A stretch of 64,000 nucleotides of DNA, from contig NZ_OVCN01000017.1 of the NCBI RefSeq assembly GCF_900406815.1, positions 16,690 through 80,689 of the forward strand. The letters are read 5' to 3'. Positions 19,809 through 29,364 of this stretch are shown one piece after another; the first letter of the stretch is position 1, and each line of letters starts with the position of its first letter. This DNA is from Acinetobacter haemolyticus (GTDB taxonomy: Bacteria; Pseudomonadota; Gammaproteobacteria; Pseudomonadales; Moraxellaceae). The notes under the pieces are model-generated. The model was given only the letters and a program-made list of their open reading frames with translations. It searched no databases and was not told the DNA's origin. Position numbers and translations under genes: made by a program.

Positions 19809-20569
19809 CGACTCCACTCATTCAGCTGGAGAATATCTCCGTTCAACGTGATGAACGAGAGATTTTGAGAAATGTTGATTTTGACTTAAATGCCAAAGAG
19901 ATCGTCACGCTTATCGGTCCAAATGGTGCAGGCAAATCAACCCTCATTAAAGTGCTGTTGGGCATCATGTCACCCAATAAAGGCAAGGTTCATTTTTCAA
20001 AGAAATTGAAAATGGCTTATGTCCCACAAAAATTCAACCCGTCTGCAAGCTTGCCACTTCGTGTTCAGGACTTATTAGATTTAGAGTTTTGTGAGAAACA
20101 TCTTCGTCGCGAAATTATCCACGATACTGGCATCTCCAAATTACAAGACTCTAAAGTCCAACAACTATCTGGTGGGGAACGCCAACGCGTTTTGCTTGCA
20201 CGTGCTTTATTGCGTCAACCTGACATTCTCATTTTAGATGAGCCGATGCAAGGTTTAGATATTCAATCCGAAGCAGAGCTGTATGAATACGTTCGCAGCT
20301 TACCCGAACGCTATGGCTGTGCAGTCCTGATGGTTTCGCATGACTTACAATGGGTGATGCAAGGAACGCATCGTGTGGTTTGTTTAAATAAGCATATTTG
20401 TTGTAGCGGTTTACCTGAAAGCATTCAACAACATCCTGAGTATCAAGCCATTTTCGGGACGCAGCGCATGTTTTATCAACACCATCATAATCACTGTGTG
20501 CATAGTGATCATGCTGAGCCATGTGCGCATGACCCACGCCCTCATATTCATCCCGAACCAAAGGTCTAA
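19781..20569 (+). CDS. znuC: Zinc ABC transporter ATP-binding protein ZnuC
   Basis: ATPase of the zinc importer. Walker A is GPNGAGKST near residue 47, the signature is LSGGERQRV near 130, Walker B is ILILDEPMQGLD, and the switch His is in MVSHDLQW. The C-terminal 30 residues are rich in His and Cys (HHHNHCVHSDHAEPCAH), typical of ZnuC and probably metal-binding. It overlaps the end of zur by 28 bp, which implies translational coupling. Confidence 0.95.
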   Translation: MSSVQHSTLTTPLIQLENISVQRDEREILRNVDFDLNAKEIVTLIGPNGAGKSTLIKVLLGIMSPNKGKVHFSKKLKMAYVPQKFNPSASLPLRVQDLLDLEFCEKHLRREIIHDTGISKLQDSKVQQLSGGERQRVLLARALLRQPDILILDEPMQGLDIQSEAELYEYVRSLPERYGCAVLMVSHDLQWVMQGTHRVVCLNKHICCSGLPESIQQHPEYQAIFGTQRMFYQHHHNHCVHSDHAEPCAHDPRPHIHPEPKV

Positions 20570-20572
20570 GCC

Positions 20573-21382
20573 ATGATGGAATGGTTACAATTGCTATTAC
20601 CCGCATGGATTATGGGGACATTATTGGTGTTCTTGACCGCACCCCTTGGCTGTCTGATGCTCTGGCGCCGAATGTCTTTTTTCGCGGATACCATGGCTCA
20701 CGGTACGTTACTTGGTGTCGCCATCGCAGGAATTCTCAGTCTTCCTTTTTGGTTAGGGGTTGGTTTTTTAGCATTATTGTTAGTTGCGATTTTATGGGTG
20801 CTACATGATTCACGCCTGCCCAATGATGCCTTACTGGCATTATGTTCAGCTACATTACTCTGCGCAGGCTTATTGCTAATTCAGCAAGTTCCAAGTCTAA
20901 GACCAGAATTACTCAGTTATCTGTTTGGTGATCTGCTGAGTATTGAATGGTTGGATCTCCCCATTTTTGCGATAGTTATTATGATGGCGTTGGTGGTGTT
21001 ATATCGCTCATGGTCTGCGCAAATCCAAATTGCGATTGATCCAGATATCGCAATGAGTGAAGGGATCAATGCCAATTGGCAACGCTTAATTTTTATGTTG
21101 CTTCTTGCCTTGTTTACAGTTTTAGCGCTACGTGCTGTAGGCTCATTACTCATGGGGGCGTTATTGGTCATCCCCGCATTGAGTGCTCGCCTTCTCGCTC
21201 ACTCACCCAAGCAAATGGTGCTATGGGCATTCGTACTCGCGCAATTGGGCATTACAATCGGTTTATGGTCAAGTGCAGCATTAAATATCGCGACAGGCTT
21301 GAGTATTGTCTTGTGTATGGCACTGATTTTCGCTTTGATTTTTATGATTCAAAAATTTAAAACACATTCACAAACCAGCTAA
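20573..21382 (+). CDS. znuB: Zinc ABC transporter permease ZnuB
   Basis: Inner-membrane channel of the zinc importer, 269 residues with about eight hydrophobic helices. The family segment RRMSFFADTMAHGTLLGVAI is present near residue 27, and GSLLMGALLVIPALSARLLA near 200. It starts 3 bp after znuC and completes the zur-znuC-znuB operon. Confidence 0.95.
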   Translation: MMEWLQLLLPAWIMGTLLVFLTAPLGCLMLWRRMSFFADTMAHGTLLGVAIAGILSLPFWLGVGFLALLLVAILWVLHDSRLPNDALLALCSATLLCAGLLLIQQVPSLRPELLSYLFGDLLSIEWLDLPIFAIVIMMALVVLYRSWSAQIQIAIDPDIAMSEGINANWQRLIFMLLLALFTVLALRAVGSLLMGALLVIPALSARLLAHSPKQMVLWAFVLAQLGITIGLWSSAALNIATGLSIVLCMALIFALIFMIQKFKTHSQTS

Positions 21383-21391
21383 TCAACAGGT

Positions 21392-22018
21392 TTAATTAGA
21401 TTGCTGGATTGCTCCAAGTAGCAATGCAGCAAAACTAAACATCATGGCAAAACTTCGATTTAAATATTTCTGCTGCTTAGGCGAACGTAATAATTTCAGC
21501 ACCTTAGAAGCTAATCCTGTATAACCCGCCATCACAATCAAGTCGATCGTCACCATCGTGATTGCCATGATCAGATATTGCAACCATTGTGGTCGTCCCA
21601 GATCTAAAAACTGCGGCAATACTGCCAATAAAAACACAATCGCTTTGGGATTACTCATATTGACCACAAATCCCTTAAACATCAAAGCAGAAGCAGATTT
21701 GTAGACGTATTCTTTTTCAATCTCAATTGCTTGAATAGGTGCTGTCCACTGTTGATAAGCCAAATAAAGTAAATAAACAACGCCGAACCACTTCACCACC
21801 TGAAACGCCCAAGGGGTTGTCGCAAATAATACTCCGACGCCCGCCGCAACAATGACAATTTGCAGCAGCAGTGCAATTTGTAAACCAATTACATTCCAAT
21901 ATCCTTGCCTAAACCCATGATTTAAACCACTCGACATGGATACAATTGCCCCCGCACCTGGTGAAATACTAATCACCCAGCAGGCCAACATAAACGCAAA
22001 CCAGACTTGTAAAGACAT
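21392..22018 (-). CDS. LysE/RhtB-family exporter
   Basis: Inner-membrane exporter of about 208 residues with five to six helices. The family signature near residue 15 (WVISISPGAGAIVSMSSGL) and GFVVNMSNPKAIVFLLAVLP near 110 place it in the RhtB branch, which exports amino acids such as homoserine or threonine. It is convergent with znuB, with 9 bp between stops. The substrate cannot be assigned. Confidence 0.88.
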   Translation of the reverse strand: MSLQVWFAFMLACWVISISPGAGAIVSMSSGLNHGFRQGYWNVIGLQIALLLQIVIVAAGVGVLFATTPWAFQVVKWFGVVYLLYLAYQQWTAPIQAIEIEKEYVYKSASALMFKGFVVNMSNPKAIVFLLAVLPQFLDLGRPQWLQYLIMAITMVTIDLIVMAGYTGLASKVLKLLRSPKQQKYLNRSFAMMFSFAALLLGAIQQSN

Positions 22019-22175
22019 CGCAGCACAGCAAAATAAAAGTGGAATTATATTGCTTTATTTTGCCATGATTACAAGTGGTAAGACGATAAAACTGAGTAAA
22101 TAAACTTTTAAGCCCCACCAACATCAGGCACAATAATTCACTTTTCCGCCTTTAAAAATAATGAAGGAGTTTTTA

Positions 22176-23096
22176 ATGACTGCTCAATCTGTCATTCTTC
22201 CACTACCATCTGATCATGCTCGCTTTATTGTTTTGCGCTTAAAAGATTTAAGTATTACCGAATTAAAACAACAGATTGATGCTCTAATTTCAACTCGTGA
22301 TCGCCTGATTACCCAGCATCCCAGTGGTCAAATTAAAACGGCAGTTGCTTTTGGTCCTGAGCTATGGTCAAAACTTTATTCGACCGTCCCTACAAACTTT
22401 AAACAACTAGATCCTCAACACGGCGCATTTAATATGCCTGTCGTGCCTGCAGACGTATTTATTCACATTGCCAGCGCTCGTGCGGATTTATGCTTTGCAA
22501 TGAGTCAAGCCTTTTTCTCAGGCATACAAGATAAGGTTGAAGTTCTTGATGAACGTGCATGTTTCCGCCAATTTGATGGTCGTGATTTGACTGGTTTCAT
22601 TGATGGTACGGAAAACCCACAGTTCCCTGAAGACCGTGCAGAAGCAACCTTACTCCCTGATTCGGCAGGGGTGTTTGCTGACGGCAGTTTTATTTTTGCC
22701 CAACGCTATATTCACGATTTAGCCAAATGGCATCAACTCAAAGTTGATGCACAAGAGCATGTGATGGGGCGGACTAAACTTGAGTCAATTGAACTTGATG
22801 ATGATGTTAAACCTGAAAATGCCCATGTTGCTCGCACCGTCGTAGAAGATGACGCAGGCGAAGAAATGGAAATTTTACGTCATAGCTTGCCTTATGGAGA
22901 TGGTAAAGGTGAACAAGGTTTGTTCTTTGTCGCTTATACCAATAATCTAAACATCATTGATGAAATGCTCAAACGCATGTTTGGTACGACTGGTGATGGC
23001 ATCCATGACCATTTATTACACTTCACCACTGCGATAGATGGTGCATATTATTTCGCACCTAGTGATGAACTGTTAGCTGAAATTGTAGAAGCCTGA
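22176..23096 (+). CDS. Dye-decolorizing (Dyp-type) haem peroxidase, YfeX-like
   Basis: Cytoplasmic haem peroxidase. The 306-residue protein carries the Dyp GxxDG motif GFIDG (Asp143, distal), the proximal His217 in ENAHVART and the distal Arg235 in EILRHSLPYG. There is no Tat signal, as in the YfeX/P-class enzymes. The ATG at 22176 has a perfect AAGGAG site; the in-frame ATG at 22161 overlaps that site. It is followed by its own terminator. No encapsulin gene is adjacent. Confidence 0.93.
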   Translation: MTAQSVILPLPSDHARFIVLRLKDLSITELKQQIDALISTRDRLITQHPSGQIKTAVAFGPELWSKLYSTVPTNFKQLDPQHGAFNMPVVPADVFIHIASARADLCFAMSQAFFSGIQDKVEVLDERACFRQFDGRDLTGFIDGTENPQFPEDRAEATLLPDSAGVFADGSFIFAQRYIHDLAKWHQLKVDAQEHVMGRTKLESIELDDDVKPENAHVARTVVEDDAGEEMEILRHSLPYGDGKGEQGLFFVAYTNNLNIIDEMLKRMFGTTGDGIHDHLLHFTTAIDGAYYFAPSDELLAEIVEA

Positions 23097-23102
23097 ATGG
23101 CA

Positions 23103-23132
23103 GGATGCTATGTCAATTCATTACATAGCATC
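23103..23132 (+). terminator. Terminator hairpin after the Dyp peroxidase gene
   Basis: GGATGCTATGT (23103-23113) and ACATAGCATCC (23123-23132, with the preceding base) form an 11-bp stem with a 9-nt loop, followed by a short U-rich stretch. It begins 6 bp after the stop. Confidence 0.65.
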
Positions 23133-23266
23133 CGTTTCACGCGTGTTGAGATTGCAATACAAAAAAGATTTATAGGAATATCTTAAATCCTCACAAATCC
23201 CTCTCCCCTTAAAGCTGCAAAATTTGCTATATTTAGCGTTTTTCCGCGACATTTATTTCGGTAACT

Positions 23267-25066
23267 ATGAATACGGCAATACAAGCAGCTCTCGATCATG
23301 CGGTACAAACCCTGCAACAACAAGGTGTACTTCCTTCAGATTGGACCAACACGAGCCATTTAACCCGTACCAAAGACCGAAGTCACGGAGACTTTGCTTC
23401 AAATATCGCAATGATCGGCTCTAAAGTTGCGGGCATGAAGCCACGTGATCTTGCTGAAAAGATCTTAGCAGCACTGCCTGAAGTTGCAGACATTAGCAAA
23501 GCTGAAATTGCTGGGCCTGGTTTTATTAACTTCTTCTTGAATGCAGATCAACGTTTTGCTGTGCTTGATCAAATTCAAGCACAAAAAGAACAATATGGTC
23601 GTAGCCAAGCCAATGCAGCCAAAAAAATTCAGGTTGAATTTGTATCTGCCAATCCAACGTCAAGCCTCCACGTCGGACATGGACGTGGGGCAGCATATGG
23701 CATGACCGTTGCAAATTTATTGGAAGCAACGGGAGCAACCGTTGACCGCGAATATTATGTTAACGATGCTGGTCGTCAAATGGATATTTTGGCGACGTCA
23801 ACTTACCTCCGTTATTTAGAGTTGACAGGTCAAACCTTAGTTTTCCCTAAAAATGCCTATCAAGGTGACTATGTCAAAGAAATCGCGCAAACGATCATTG
23901 ATCAAGATAGCGATGCACATGTGCGCCCTGTAGCAGACATTTATAAAGATGTGCCAGAAGACGTACAATATGCTGAAGAATTAGATGCTGAAGGCAACAA
24001 AGTCGTCCTTTCTGGTGACAAAGAAAAGCATATCGATGGGCTAATCGCCAACTCACAACAACAACTAGGCAAAGGCTATCGCGTTTTCCATCAAGCTGCC
24101 TTACATGCCATTTTAGATGACATTAAAGATGACCTTGCTGACTTTGGTGTGACCTTTGATGAGTGGTTTAGCGAAGCATCTTTAACTGAAAAAATTGATG
24201 AAGCATTAGCAACACTTGATCAACGTGGTTACCTGTATGAAAAAGAAGGTAATATTTGGTTTAAATCGACTGAATTTGGCGATGAAAAAGACCGTGTTGT
24301 GAAACGTCGTAATGGTCAGACCACTTATTTTGCATCTGACATCGCGTATCATCTGAATAAATTACAACGTGGTTATACTGACCTGATCGATATCTGGGGT
24401 TCAGATCATCACGGTTATATTTCACGTGTCAAAGCCGCGATTGATGCAATGGGCTATGATTCGAAAAAGCTGACTGTACTTCTTGTTCAGTTCGTGAGTT
24501 TATGGCGTGGCGGCGAAATGGTGCAAATGTCATCTCGCTCTGGCCAGTTCGTGACGTTGCGTGATTTACGCAAAGAAGTGGGTAATGATGCGGCACGTTT
24601 TTATTATGTGATGCGTAAGTCTGAACAACATATCGACTTTGACCTCGATCTTGCTGTATCACAAAGCAAAGATAATGCGGTGTATTACATTCAATATGCG
24701 CATGCGCGTGTAAACAGTATTGTGAACCGTGCTAAAGAGAAAGGCATTGCATTTGACGTCGCTTCTGCACGCCAAGTTGCTAACCTATTAACATTGGATG
24801 CTGAAACAGAAATTTTAGCTAAATTGGCAGCTTACCCTGAAATCGTAATTCGTGCTGCGAATGTCTGTGAACCACATCAAATTGGCAACTACTTAAAAGA
24901 TCTTGCTGCGTTATTTCATGGATGGTATGCACAAGATGGCGTTAAATTTGTTGATGAAGCAAATATTCCACTATCTCAAGCGCGTTTATTACTTTCAATC
25001 AACGTACAGCAAGTATTGCGTAATGGTTTAGAATTATTGGGTGTGTCCGCTCCTGAGACCATGTAA
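23267..25066 (+). CDS. argS: Arginyl-tRNA synthetase
   Basis: Class I aminoacyl-tRNA synthetase that charges tRNA-Arg. The 599-residue protein has the N-terminal Add1 domain, the HIGH-type motif HVGHGRGAAYG near residue 137, the EYYVNDAGRQ motif near 165 and the degenerate KMSKS position at MSSRSGQFVTL near 422. A C-terminal DALR anticodon-binding domain ends in LLSINVQQVLRNGLELLGV. Length is slightly over the common 570-596, within the family range. Confidence 0.97.
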   Translation: MNTAIQAALDHAVQTLQQQGVLPSDWTNTSHLTRTKDRSHGDFASNIAMIGSKVAGMKPRDLAEKILAALPEVADISKAEIAGPGFINFFLNADQRFAVLDQIQAQKEQYGRSQANAAKKIQVEFVSANPTSSLHVGHGRGAAYGMTVANLLEATGATVDREYYVNDAGRQMDILATSTYLRYLELTGQTLVFPKNAYQGDYVKEIAQTIIDQDSDAHVRPVADIYKDVPEDVQYAEELDAEGNKVVLSGDKEKHIDGLIANSQQQLGKGYRVFHQAALHAILDDIKDDLADFGVTFDEWFSEASLTEKIDEALATLDQRGYLYEKEGNIWFKSTEFGDEKDRVVKRRNGQTTYFASDIAYHLNKLQRGYTDLIDIWGSDHHGYISRVKAAIDAMGYDSKKLTVLLVQFVSLWRGGEMVQMSSRSGQFVTLRDLRKEVGNDAARFYYVMRKSEQHIDFDLDLAVSQSKDNAVYYIQYAHARVNSIVNRAKEKGIAFDVASARQVANLLTLDAETEILAKLAAYPEIVIRAANVCEPHQIGNYLKDLAALFHGWYAQDGVKFVDEANIPLSQARLLLSINVQQVLRNGLELLGVSAPETM

Positions 25067-25398
25067 GCAAAGTAATGCTGTTAAGCAGCATTGCTCAGGT
25101 CGCAAGACCGAAGGCTATGCATGAGGTGAATGGTAAACATTTTACACATGGCTGCAAGTCAAGAACGATGCTCACTGTAAAGACGTAAGCAAAATAATGA
25201 CAAAACGTTGATTGATATCAGACAAACAAAGCATTATTTTTAAAGATAATGCTTTGTTTATTTCAAGATTCAAGTTACAAATAATATAAGCTTGATCGAG
25301 GAATCGCTTTTTAGCGCCCCCTATGGTTTGAGCGATTTTAGCCAATAATGTAATGCATGGCTGAATAAACAGCCCCTTAGGATTAAGAGGAATCTCAG
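25067..25398. other. argS-SPOR intergenic region with hairpins
   Basis: There is no supported coding sequence. The first part has AATGCTG/CAGCATT (near 25073-25092) and a GGTC-GCAA-GACC stem-loop with a GNRA tetraloop near 25098-25109. The strongest element is the 14-bp stem at 25224-25259. The region could hold a 3' UTR-derived RNA, but no promoter is clear. Confidence 0.4.
25224..25259 (+). terminator. 14-bp stem-loop between argS and the SPOR gene
   Basis: AAACAAAGCATTAT (25224-25237) pairs perfectly with ATAATGCTTTGTTT (25246-25259) around an 8-nt loop. The stem is AU-rich and only a short U run follows, so termination of argS transcripts is plausible rather than certain. Confidence 0.5.
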
Positions 25399-26007
25399 GT
25401 GTTTGGAAAAACGCAACGTGGTGTATCTGAACGACCAAACAAACCCAAAAAACCACTTATTCCAAAGTGGTTGGGTATGCTTGTTGCAATTCTTGCAATC
25501 TTATGTGTGATCGTCATGCTGATGTTATGGAAGCCATGGCAACCCGTTCCTGCCAAGAATCAGATCACATCTGAACATTATCAAGAAGAAAATACCAATA
25601 AAGATTACCGCTTTTACGACTTACTTCCACAACAGCAAGTCACCCCTATTCCTGAACAAGCGGTTCCAGAAACCAAACAACAAGGCAATGTTGTGATTAT
25701 CGAATCGCCTCGAGTTGAAGCACCAACAACTGAGGAAACTGGAGAGATCACTGCCAGTGAACAAATTCAGCCTGTAGCACCGACCTATATTTTACAGGTT
25801 CGTAGCTATCCAGATCCGGATAGTGCAGATGCCCGTCGTGCAGAAATCATTCTGAATGGTTTATCAGCTGATGTGGTGAGAAGTGTTGAAAATGGTCAAA
25901 CTTGGTATCGGGTTATATCAGGTCCCTATGATAGTCAAGAAGCGGCTCTTGCTGCACAACAAACCTTGCAACATAGTGGGATTGATTCCATCGTTATTAA
26001 GCGCTAA
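25399..26007 (+). CDS. SPOR-domain cell-division/envelope protein
   Basis: Bitopic inner-membrane protein of 202 residues. A basic cytoplasmic start (RPNKPKKPLIPKW) is followed by one membrane helix near residues 28-50, a Pro/Gln/Glu-rich periplasmic linker, and a C-terminal SPOR domain (YILQVRSYPDPDSADARRAE, then VENGQTWYRVISGPYDS). SPOR domains bind denuded peptidoglycan at the septum. It follows argS, which is the common place of FtsN-like or DedD-like SPOR proteins in gammaproteobacteria, but I cannot tell which of these it equals. Confidence 0.85.
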   Translation: MFGKTQRGVSERPNKPKKPLIPKWLGMLVAILAILCVIVMLMLWKPWQPVPAKNQITSEHYQEENTNKDYRFYDLLPQQQVTPIPEQAVPETKQQGNVVIIESPRVEAPTTEETGEITASEQIQPVAPTYILQVRSYPDPDSADARRAEIILNGLSADVVRSVENGQTWYRVISGPYDSQEAALAAQQTLQHSGIDSIVIKR

Positions 26008-26024
26008 TTCCATATATTCAATAC

Positions 26025-26055
26025 AAAAAAGGAACGATATTTCGTTCCTTTTTTT
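26025..26055. terminator. Bidirectional terminator between the SPOR and GST genes
   Basis: Six A residues and GGAACGA (26025-26037) pair with TCGTTCC and a T run (26042-26055). A-tract and T-tract on both sides make it work for the plus-strand SPOR gene and the minus-strand GST gene. Confidence 0.9.
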
Positions 26056-26067
26056 AATGAAGCATAT

Positions 26068-26721
26068 TTAGGCACATTCGGAATCTAAACTTTTTTGCTC
26101 AGCACGCTGAAAAGCTGCACGCTCCTGAACTCGTTGCACAAAAGCTTGTATATGTGGATATTTACCATGTAAACGCTTTTGCAAGGCCATCAATGGAAAT
26201 GCCATCTGAATATCAGCGAAAGAAAACTCGCCCGCAAAATAATCATGCTCGGCCAAATAATCTTCTAAATAAAGAATATGCTCTTTGACCCGTGGACGTA
26301 CAAAACCAGCTTTAATGCCATCTGTGATTTTGTCTGCAATCGGTCGGATCACCCACGGAACATGTTTATTCACACTATTTAACACTAAAGTCATCACTAA
26401 CAAAGGCATCAAAGAACCTTCTGCATAATGCATCCAATACGAGTATTGATGCTGGTCTTGCATTTGTTGGGGCTTGAACTGATGCTGCTTGTCATAGCGT
26501 TGTTGCAGATAATCCAAGATCACGGCAGATTCCACAATCACCTGTGTATCATCAACCAAAATCGGTGCCTTACCAAGAGGATGGATTTGTTGGAGGCTCT
26601 TAGGAGCGGTGTAGTTGGAAGACCTTTGGTAGTATTCAACTTGGTAGTCCATACCAAGCTCCTCTAATGCCCACAGTATTCGAAATGAACGTGAGCATTG
26701 CAGATAATGTAAGGTAATCAT
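26068..26721 (-). CDS. Glutathione S-transferase family protein
   Basis: A cytosolic protein of about 217 residues with an N-terminal thioredoxin fold (MITLHYLQCSRSFRILWALE), the cis-Pro and glutathione-binding region KAPILVDDTQVIVESAVILDY near residues 52-72, and an all-helical C-terminal domain (FSFADIQMAFPL). The start at 26721 has an AGG upstream; the ATG at 26736 is an alternative. Substrate not predictable. It is isolated between a terminator and the OsmC gene. Confidence 0.88.
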   Translation of the reverse strand: MITLHYLQCSRSFRILWALEELGMDYQVEYYQRSSNYTAPKSLQQIHPLGKAPILVDDTQVIVESAVILDYLQQRYDKQHQFKPQQMQDQHQYSYWMHYAEGSLMPLLVMTLVLNSVNKHVPWVIRPIADKITDGIKAGFVRPRVKEHILYLEDYLAEHDYFAGEFSFADIQMAFPLMALQKRLHGKYPHIQAFVQRVQERAAFQRAEQKSLDSECA

Positions 26722-26817
26722 TTTTATGCCTGCCATGTGTACGCAACTGTTGTTTTAAATCCCTCTGACAGTTGCGTTTAGAATTATATTTTGCCCAAGC
26801 ACAATAGCATTATCATG

Positions 26818-27216
26818 TTAAAGAATCACGGTCTGTATGTCTAAACTGCGTAACAAAGTTTTAGTTACTGGCGTTTTACTACACACATTGAGAAGTTTTT
26901 CTTTTAAATTTTGTGAAACAGGTTGGGCAAATATTACCCGACGCTCAATACGTTCTTGCTGCTCACGATTGGTATGGAAATCGACCTCAACCGCGAAATC
27001 ACCTAGCTCAATTTCCTTGTGTTTGGCATACATCCGCAAGGTAATCATGGTACATGATGCCAAACTTGCTGTCAGAAAGTCATAAGGCGCTGGTCCAGTA
27101 TCATGCCCTCCTGCCGCTTCAGGCTTATCGGTAAGGAACTGATGCGAACCGCTGCTGACCTCACCTTTCCACGGTTCAGCCAAAGCCTGTACTTTTGCAC
27201 TTGCAATTACGCTCAT
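26818..27216 (-). CDS. OsmC/Ohr-family peroxiredoxin-like protein
   Basis: The 132-residue protein contains the OsmC pair of cysteines: one in LTASLASCTMITLRMYAK near residue 55 and one in LLNVCSKTPVTKTLL near 115. These usually reduce organic hydroperoxides. The ATG overlaps the stop of the pirin gene by 4 bp (27213-27216), so the two genes are translationally coupled and probably form a small stress operon. Confidence 0.9.
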   Translation of the reverse strand: MSVIASAKVQALAEPWKGEVSSGSHQFLTDKPEAAGGHDTGPAPYDFLTASLASCTMITLRMYAKHKEIELGDFAVEVDFHTNREQQERIERRVIFAQPVSQNLKEKLLNVCSKTPVTKTLLRSLDIQTVIL

Positions 27217-28160
27217 TTCGAAGCCCTCATTTGATCTGGTAATATCGGTGCTTCTAAGCGTTTACCCTGATAATCCGGAATTTCTCCAAAACGAGCATGA
27301 TGATTAATCCAATCTTCACGCGCTTGTTTTAGATCTTCCATGGTACGTCCGACAAAATTCCACCATAACAAAATAGGCGATTCAAACGGCTCTCCACCAA
27401 TCAATAAAACACGGTGACCTTGCGTTAATTCAACTTCAATTTCAGTCAATCCTGTTTCTAGAACCACCATGTTATCTGCATTCAGCTCATGCCCATTGAC
27501 ACAGGCTGTACCTTCCAGCGCCATAAATGCATATTCGAAATCTGGATTGAGTGGGATTCGGATCTTGGTGTTTGCTTGAGCCGTTAAATCCACCCCCACT
27601 AAAGGGGTATGTACTTCAACAGGAGAAACAGTATCCATGAACTGACCCACCAGCACTGTAAATTCAACCTGATCTTTAACCACAACAGGCAGTTCCGGAT
27701 AGTGCTGGAAATTAGGCTGCATATTGCGTTTATCATCAGGCAAAGCAATCCATAGCTGGGCTGCATGCATTTTGGTTTCGGTATCTGGTGCAACTTCAGT
27801 ATGGGAAATGCCATGTCCTGCCGTCATTAAGTTGACTTGCTTTGGACGGATCAGTTGTTTTGAGCCTAAACTATCAGTATGCATCATGGTGCCTTCAATC
27901 ATCCATGTAAAGGTCTGCAAACCTATATGTGGGTGTGGTCCGACATCTAGCCCATCACCTGCTGGAAAGCTTACTGGACCCGCATGATCGAGGAAACACC
28001 AAGCACCTACCAAACGTTTTTGACGGCTAGGCAAAGCACGCTTAATAATCGTTCCCTTGCCTATTTCTGCTGATCGAATCGTAAATTCTTGGATAAATTG
28101 ATTGATATAAGTTTCGCAATCTTTTGAATCAGAAATATCATAGTCGTTATTATTGCTCAT
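27213..28160 (-). CDS. Pirin-family bicupin protein
   Basis: A 315-residue bicupin. The first cupin holds the metal-ligand motif VGPHPHIGLQTFTWM near residue 77 and HTEVAPDTETKMHAAQLW near 120, consistent with the pirin His/Glu metal site. Bacterial pirins include quercetin dioxygenases and redox-linked proteins; the role here is unknown. Coupled to an OsmC gene downstream. Confidence 0.9.
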   Translation of the reverse strand: MSNNNDYDISDSKDCETYINQFIQEFTIRSAEIGKGTIIKRALPSRQKRLVGAWCFLDHAGPVSFPAGDGLDVGPHPHIGLQTFTWMIEGTMMHTDSLGSKQLIRPKQVNLMTAGHGISHTEVAPDTETKMHAAQLWIALPDDKRNMQPNFQHYPELPVVVKDQVEFTVLVGQFMDTVSPVEVHTPLVGVDLTAQANTKIRIPLNPDFEYAFMALEGTACVNGHELNADNMVVLETGLTEIEVELTQGHRVLLIGGEPFESPILLWWNFVGRTMEDLKQAREDWINHHARFGEIPDYQGKRLEAPILPDQMRASK

Positions 28161-28313
28161 GATTTTGCTCTCTTTTACCTATGCTATTGCAATGAGTTGT
28201 TTTATTGATCTTAGCAATACAAACACAATTCAATATAGTGTTTTGGTAATACGCTGAGTACTATTCATGAGACAATCAGGATCTATTTTCACAATCCTTT
28301 AAGCGATAAAGGT

Positions 28314-28583
28314 TTAGTGTTGTGACGGAAGATCCACAAATAAAGCGGTTATACGTCGAACCAATGGCAAGCACACCAAGACCGTTGGATATGCGATTGC
28401 CCAAGATAACATCCACGTCGCAAACCATTTTGAAATAAATTCGGGTACAAAGCCTAAATTCATCGACAGATTAATAAAGGAGATGATTCCGCTCATCAAA
28501 GCTGATAATAAAAATGGGACAATCCAAATCGCATATTTGGCAGGTAGTTTTTTAAATTTCAATTTTCGCTTCTCAATTACCAT
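28314..28583 (-). CDS. DUF2798 small membrane protein
   Basis: The 89-residue protein has two hydrophobic helices (IWIVPFLLSALMSGIISFI and WFATWMLSWAIAYPTVLVCL) typical of DUF2798, ending in the LPLVRRITALFV segment. The function is unknown. It stands alone, with 130-160 bp on each side. Confidence 0.82.
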   Translation of the reverse strand: MVIEKRKLKFKKLPAKYAIWIVPFLLSALMSGIISFINLSMNLGFVPEFISKWFATWMLSWAIAYPTVLVCLPLVRRITALFVDLPSQH

Positions 28584-28744
28584 ATGGGCTGAAATCAGGC
28601 TGACGCTTCACATTCTGCTTTAAGTTTTTCATAAACAAATAGGTTTGACATGTTGTTTTTGATATTTTTTAAGCATAGAAGAATTTTTACCTGATGGCAA
28701 AATCTACTCATTAAATTGAGTAAAACGATCAATCAGCCGTTGCT

Positions 28745-29236
28745 TTACACAACTTCCATTTGCCCGACTTGATGATAGGCGCGATTAAAATAAACCAAAC
28801 TTTGTTCATGCTGACTTTGCTGAATCGCCACAATACGACAAATAAAAATCGTATGGGTCCCGACATGTTGAATTTGATCAAGTTCACAATCAAAACTGAC
28901 CAAAGCATCATTTAGCACAGGTGCTCCCGTTTCTAACTCGGTCCAAATACCATGCCTAAAACGCTCTTCGGGACTCAACTTAGAGGAAAATACTTTGGAA
29001 ATATGTTCATGCTGTGCACCCAAAACATTGACGGTTAAAATTTTGTTTTCAACAAAATGCACATGCGAACTCGATGCTTGATTCATACAGACCAATAAGG
29101 TCGGCGGTGCATCCGTCACACTACATACAGCAGATGCGGTGAAGCCAAAACGACCAGACAAACCTGCCGTGGTCACCACGCTGACTGCACTTGTGAGTAA
29201 AGACATCGCATTTCTAAAGTCTATTGATTCAATCAT
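28745..29236 (-). CDS. Flavin reductase-like FMN-binding protein
   Basis: A 163-residue member of the flavin reductase/HpaC family that reduces FMN or FAD with NAD(P)H. Motifs are AMSLLTSAVSVVTT, RFGFTASAVCSVTDAPPTLLVCMN near residues 28-52, and HTIFICRIVAI near 128. The ATG at 29236 is placed after AGGAGC. It lies downstream of mesX-mesD on the same strand, with a hairpin between. A reductase next to the oxygen-requiring MesD-MesX pair suggests it may supply reduced flavin to them; that link is inferred. Confidence 0.85.
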   Translation of the reverse strand: MIESIDFRNAMSLLTSAVSVVTTAGLSGRFGFTASAVCSVTDAPPTLLVCMNQASSSHVHFVENKILTVNVLGAQHEHISKVFSSKLSPEERFRHGIWTELETGAPVLNDALVSFDCELDQIQHVGTHTIFICRIVAIQQSQHEQSLVYFNRAYHQVGQMEVV

Positions 29237-29364
29237 CACATTGCTCCTAAAAATTGGACCGTACTATTTTCTTTAGATCTCGCGATACCATGCATTTCGA
29301 TTACACCGACACATTATCTCGATGCATTCTAGCTGAAACTGATACATGCTTTTTGATTGAGATG

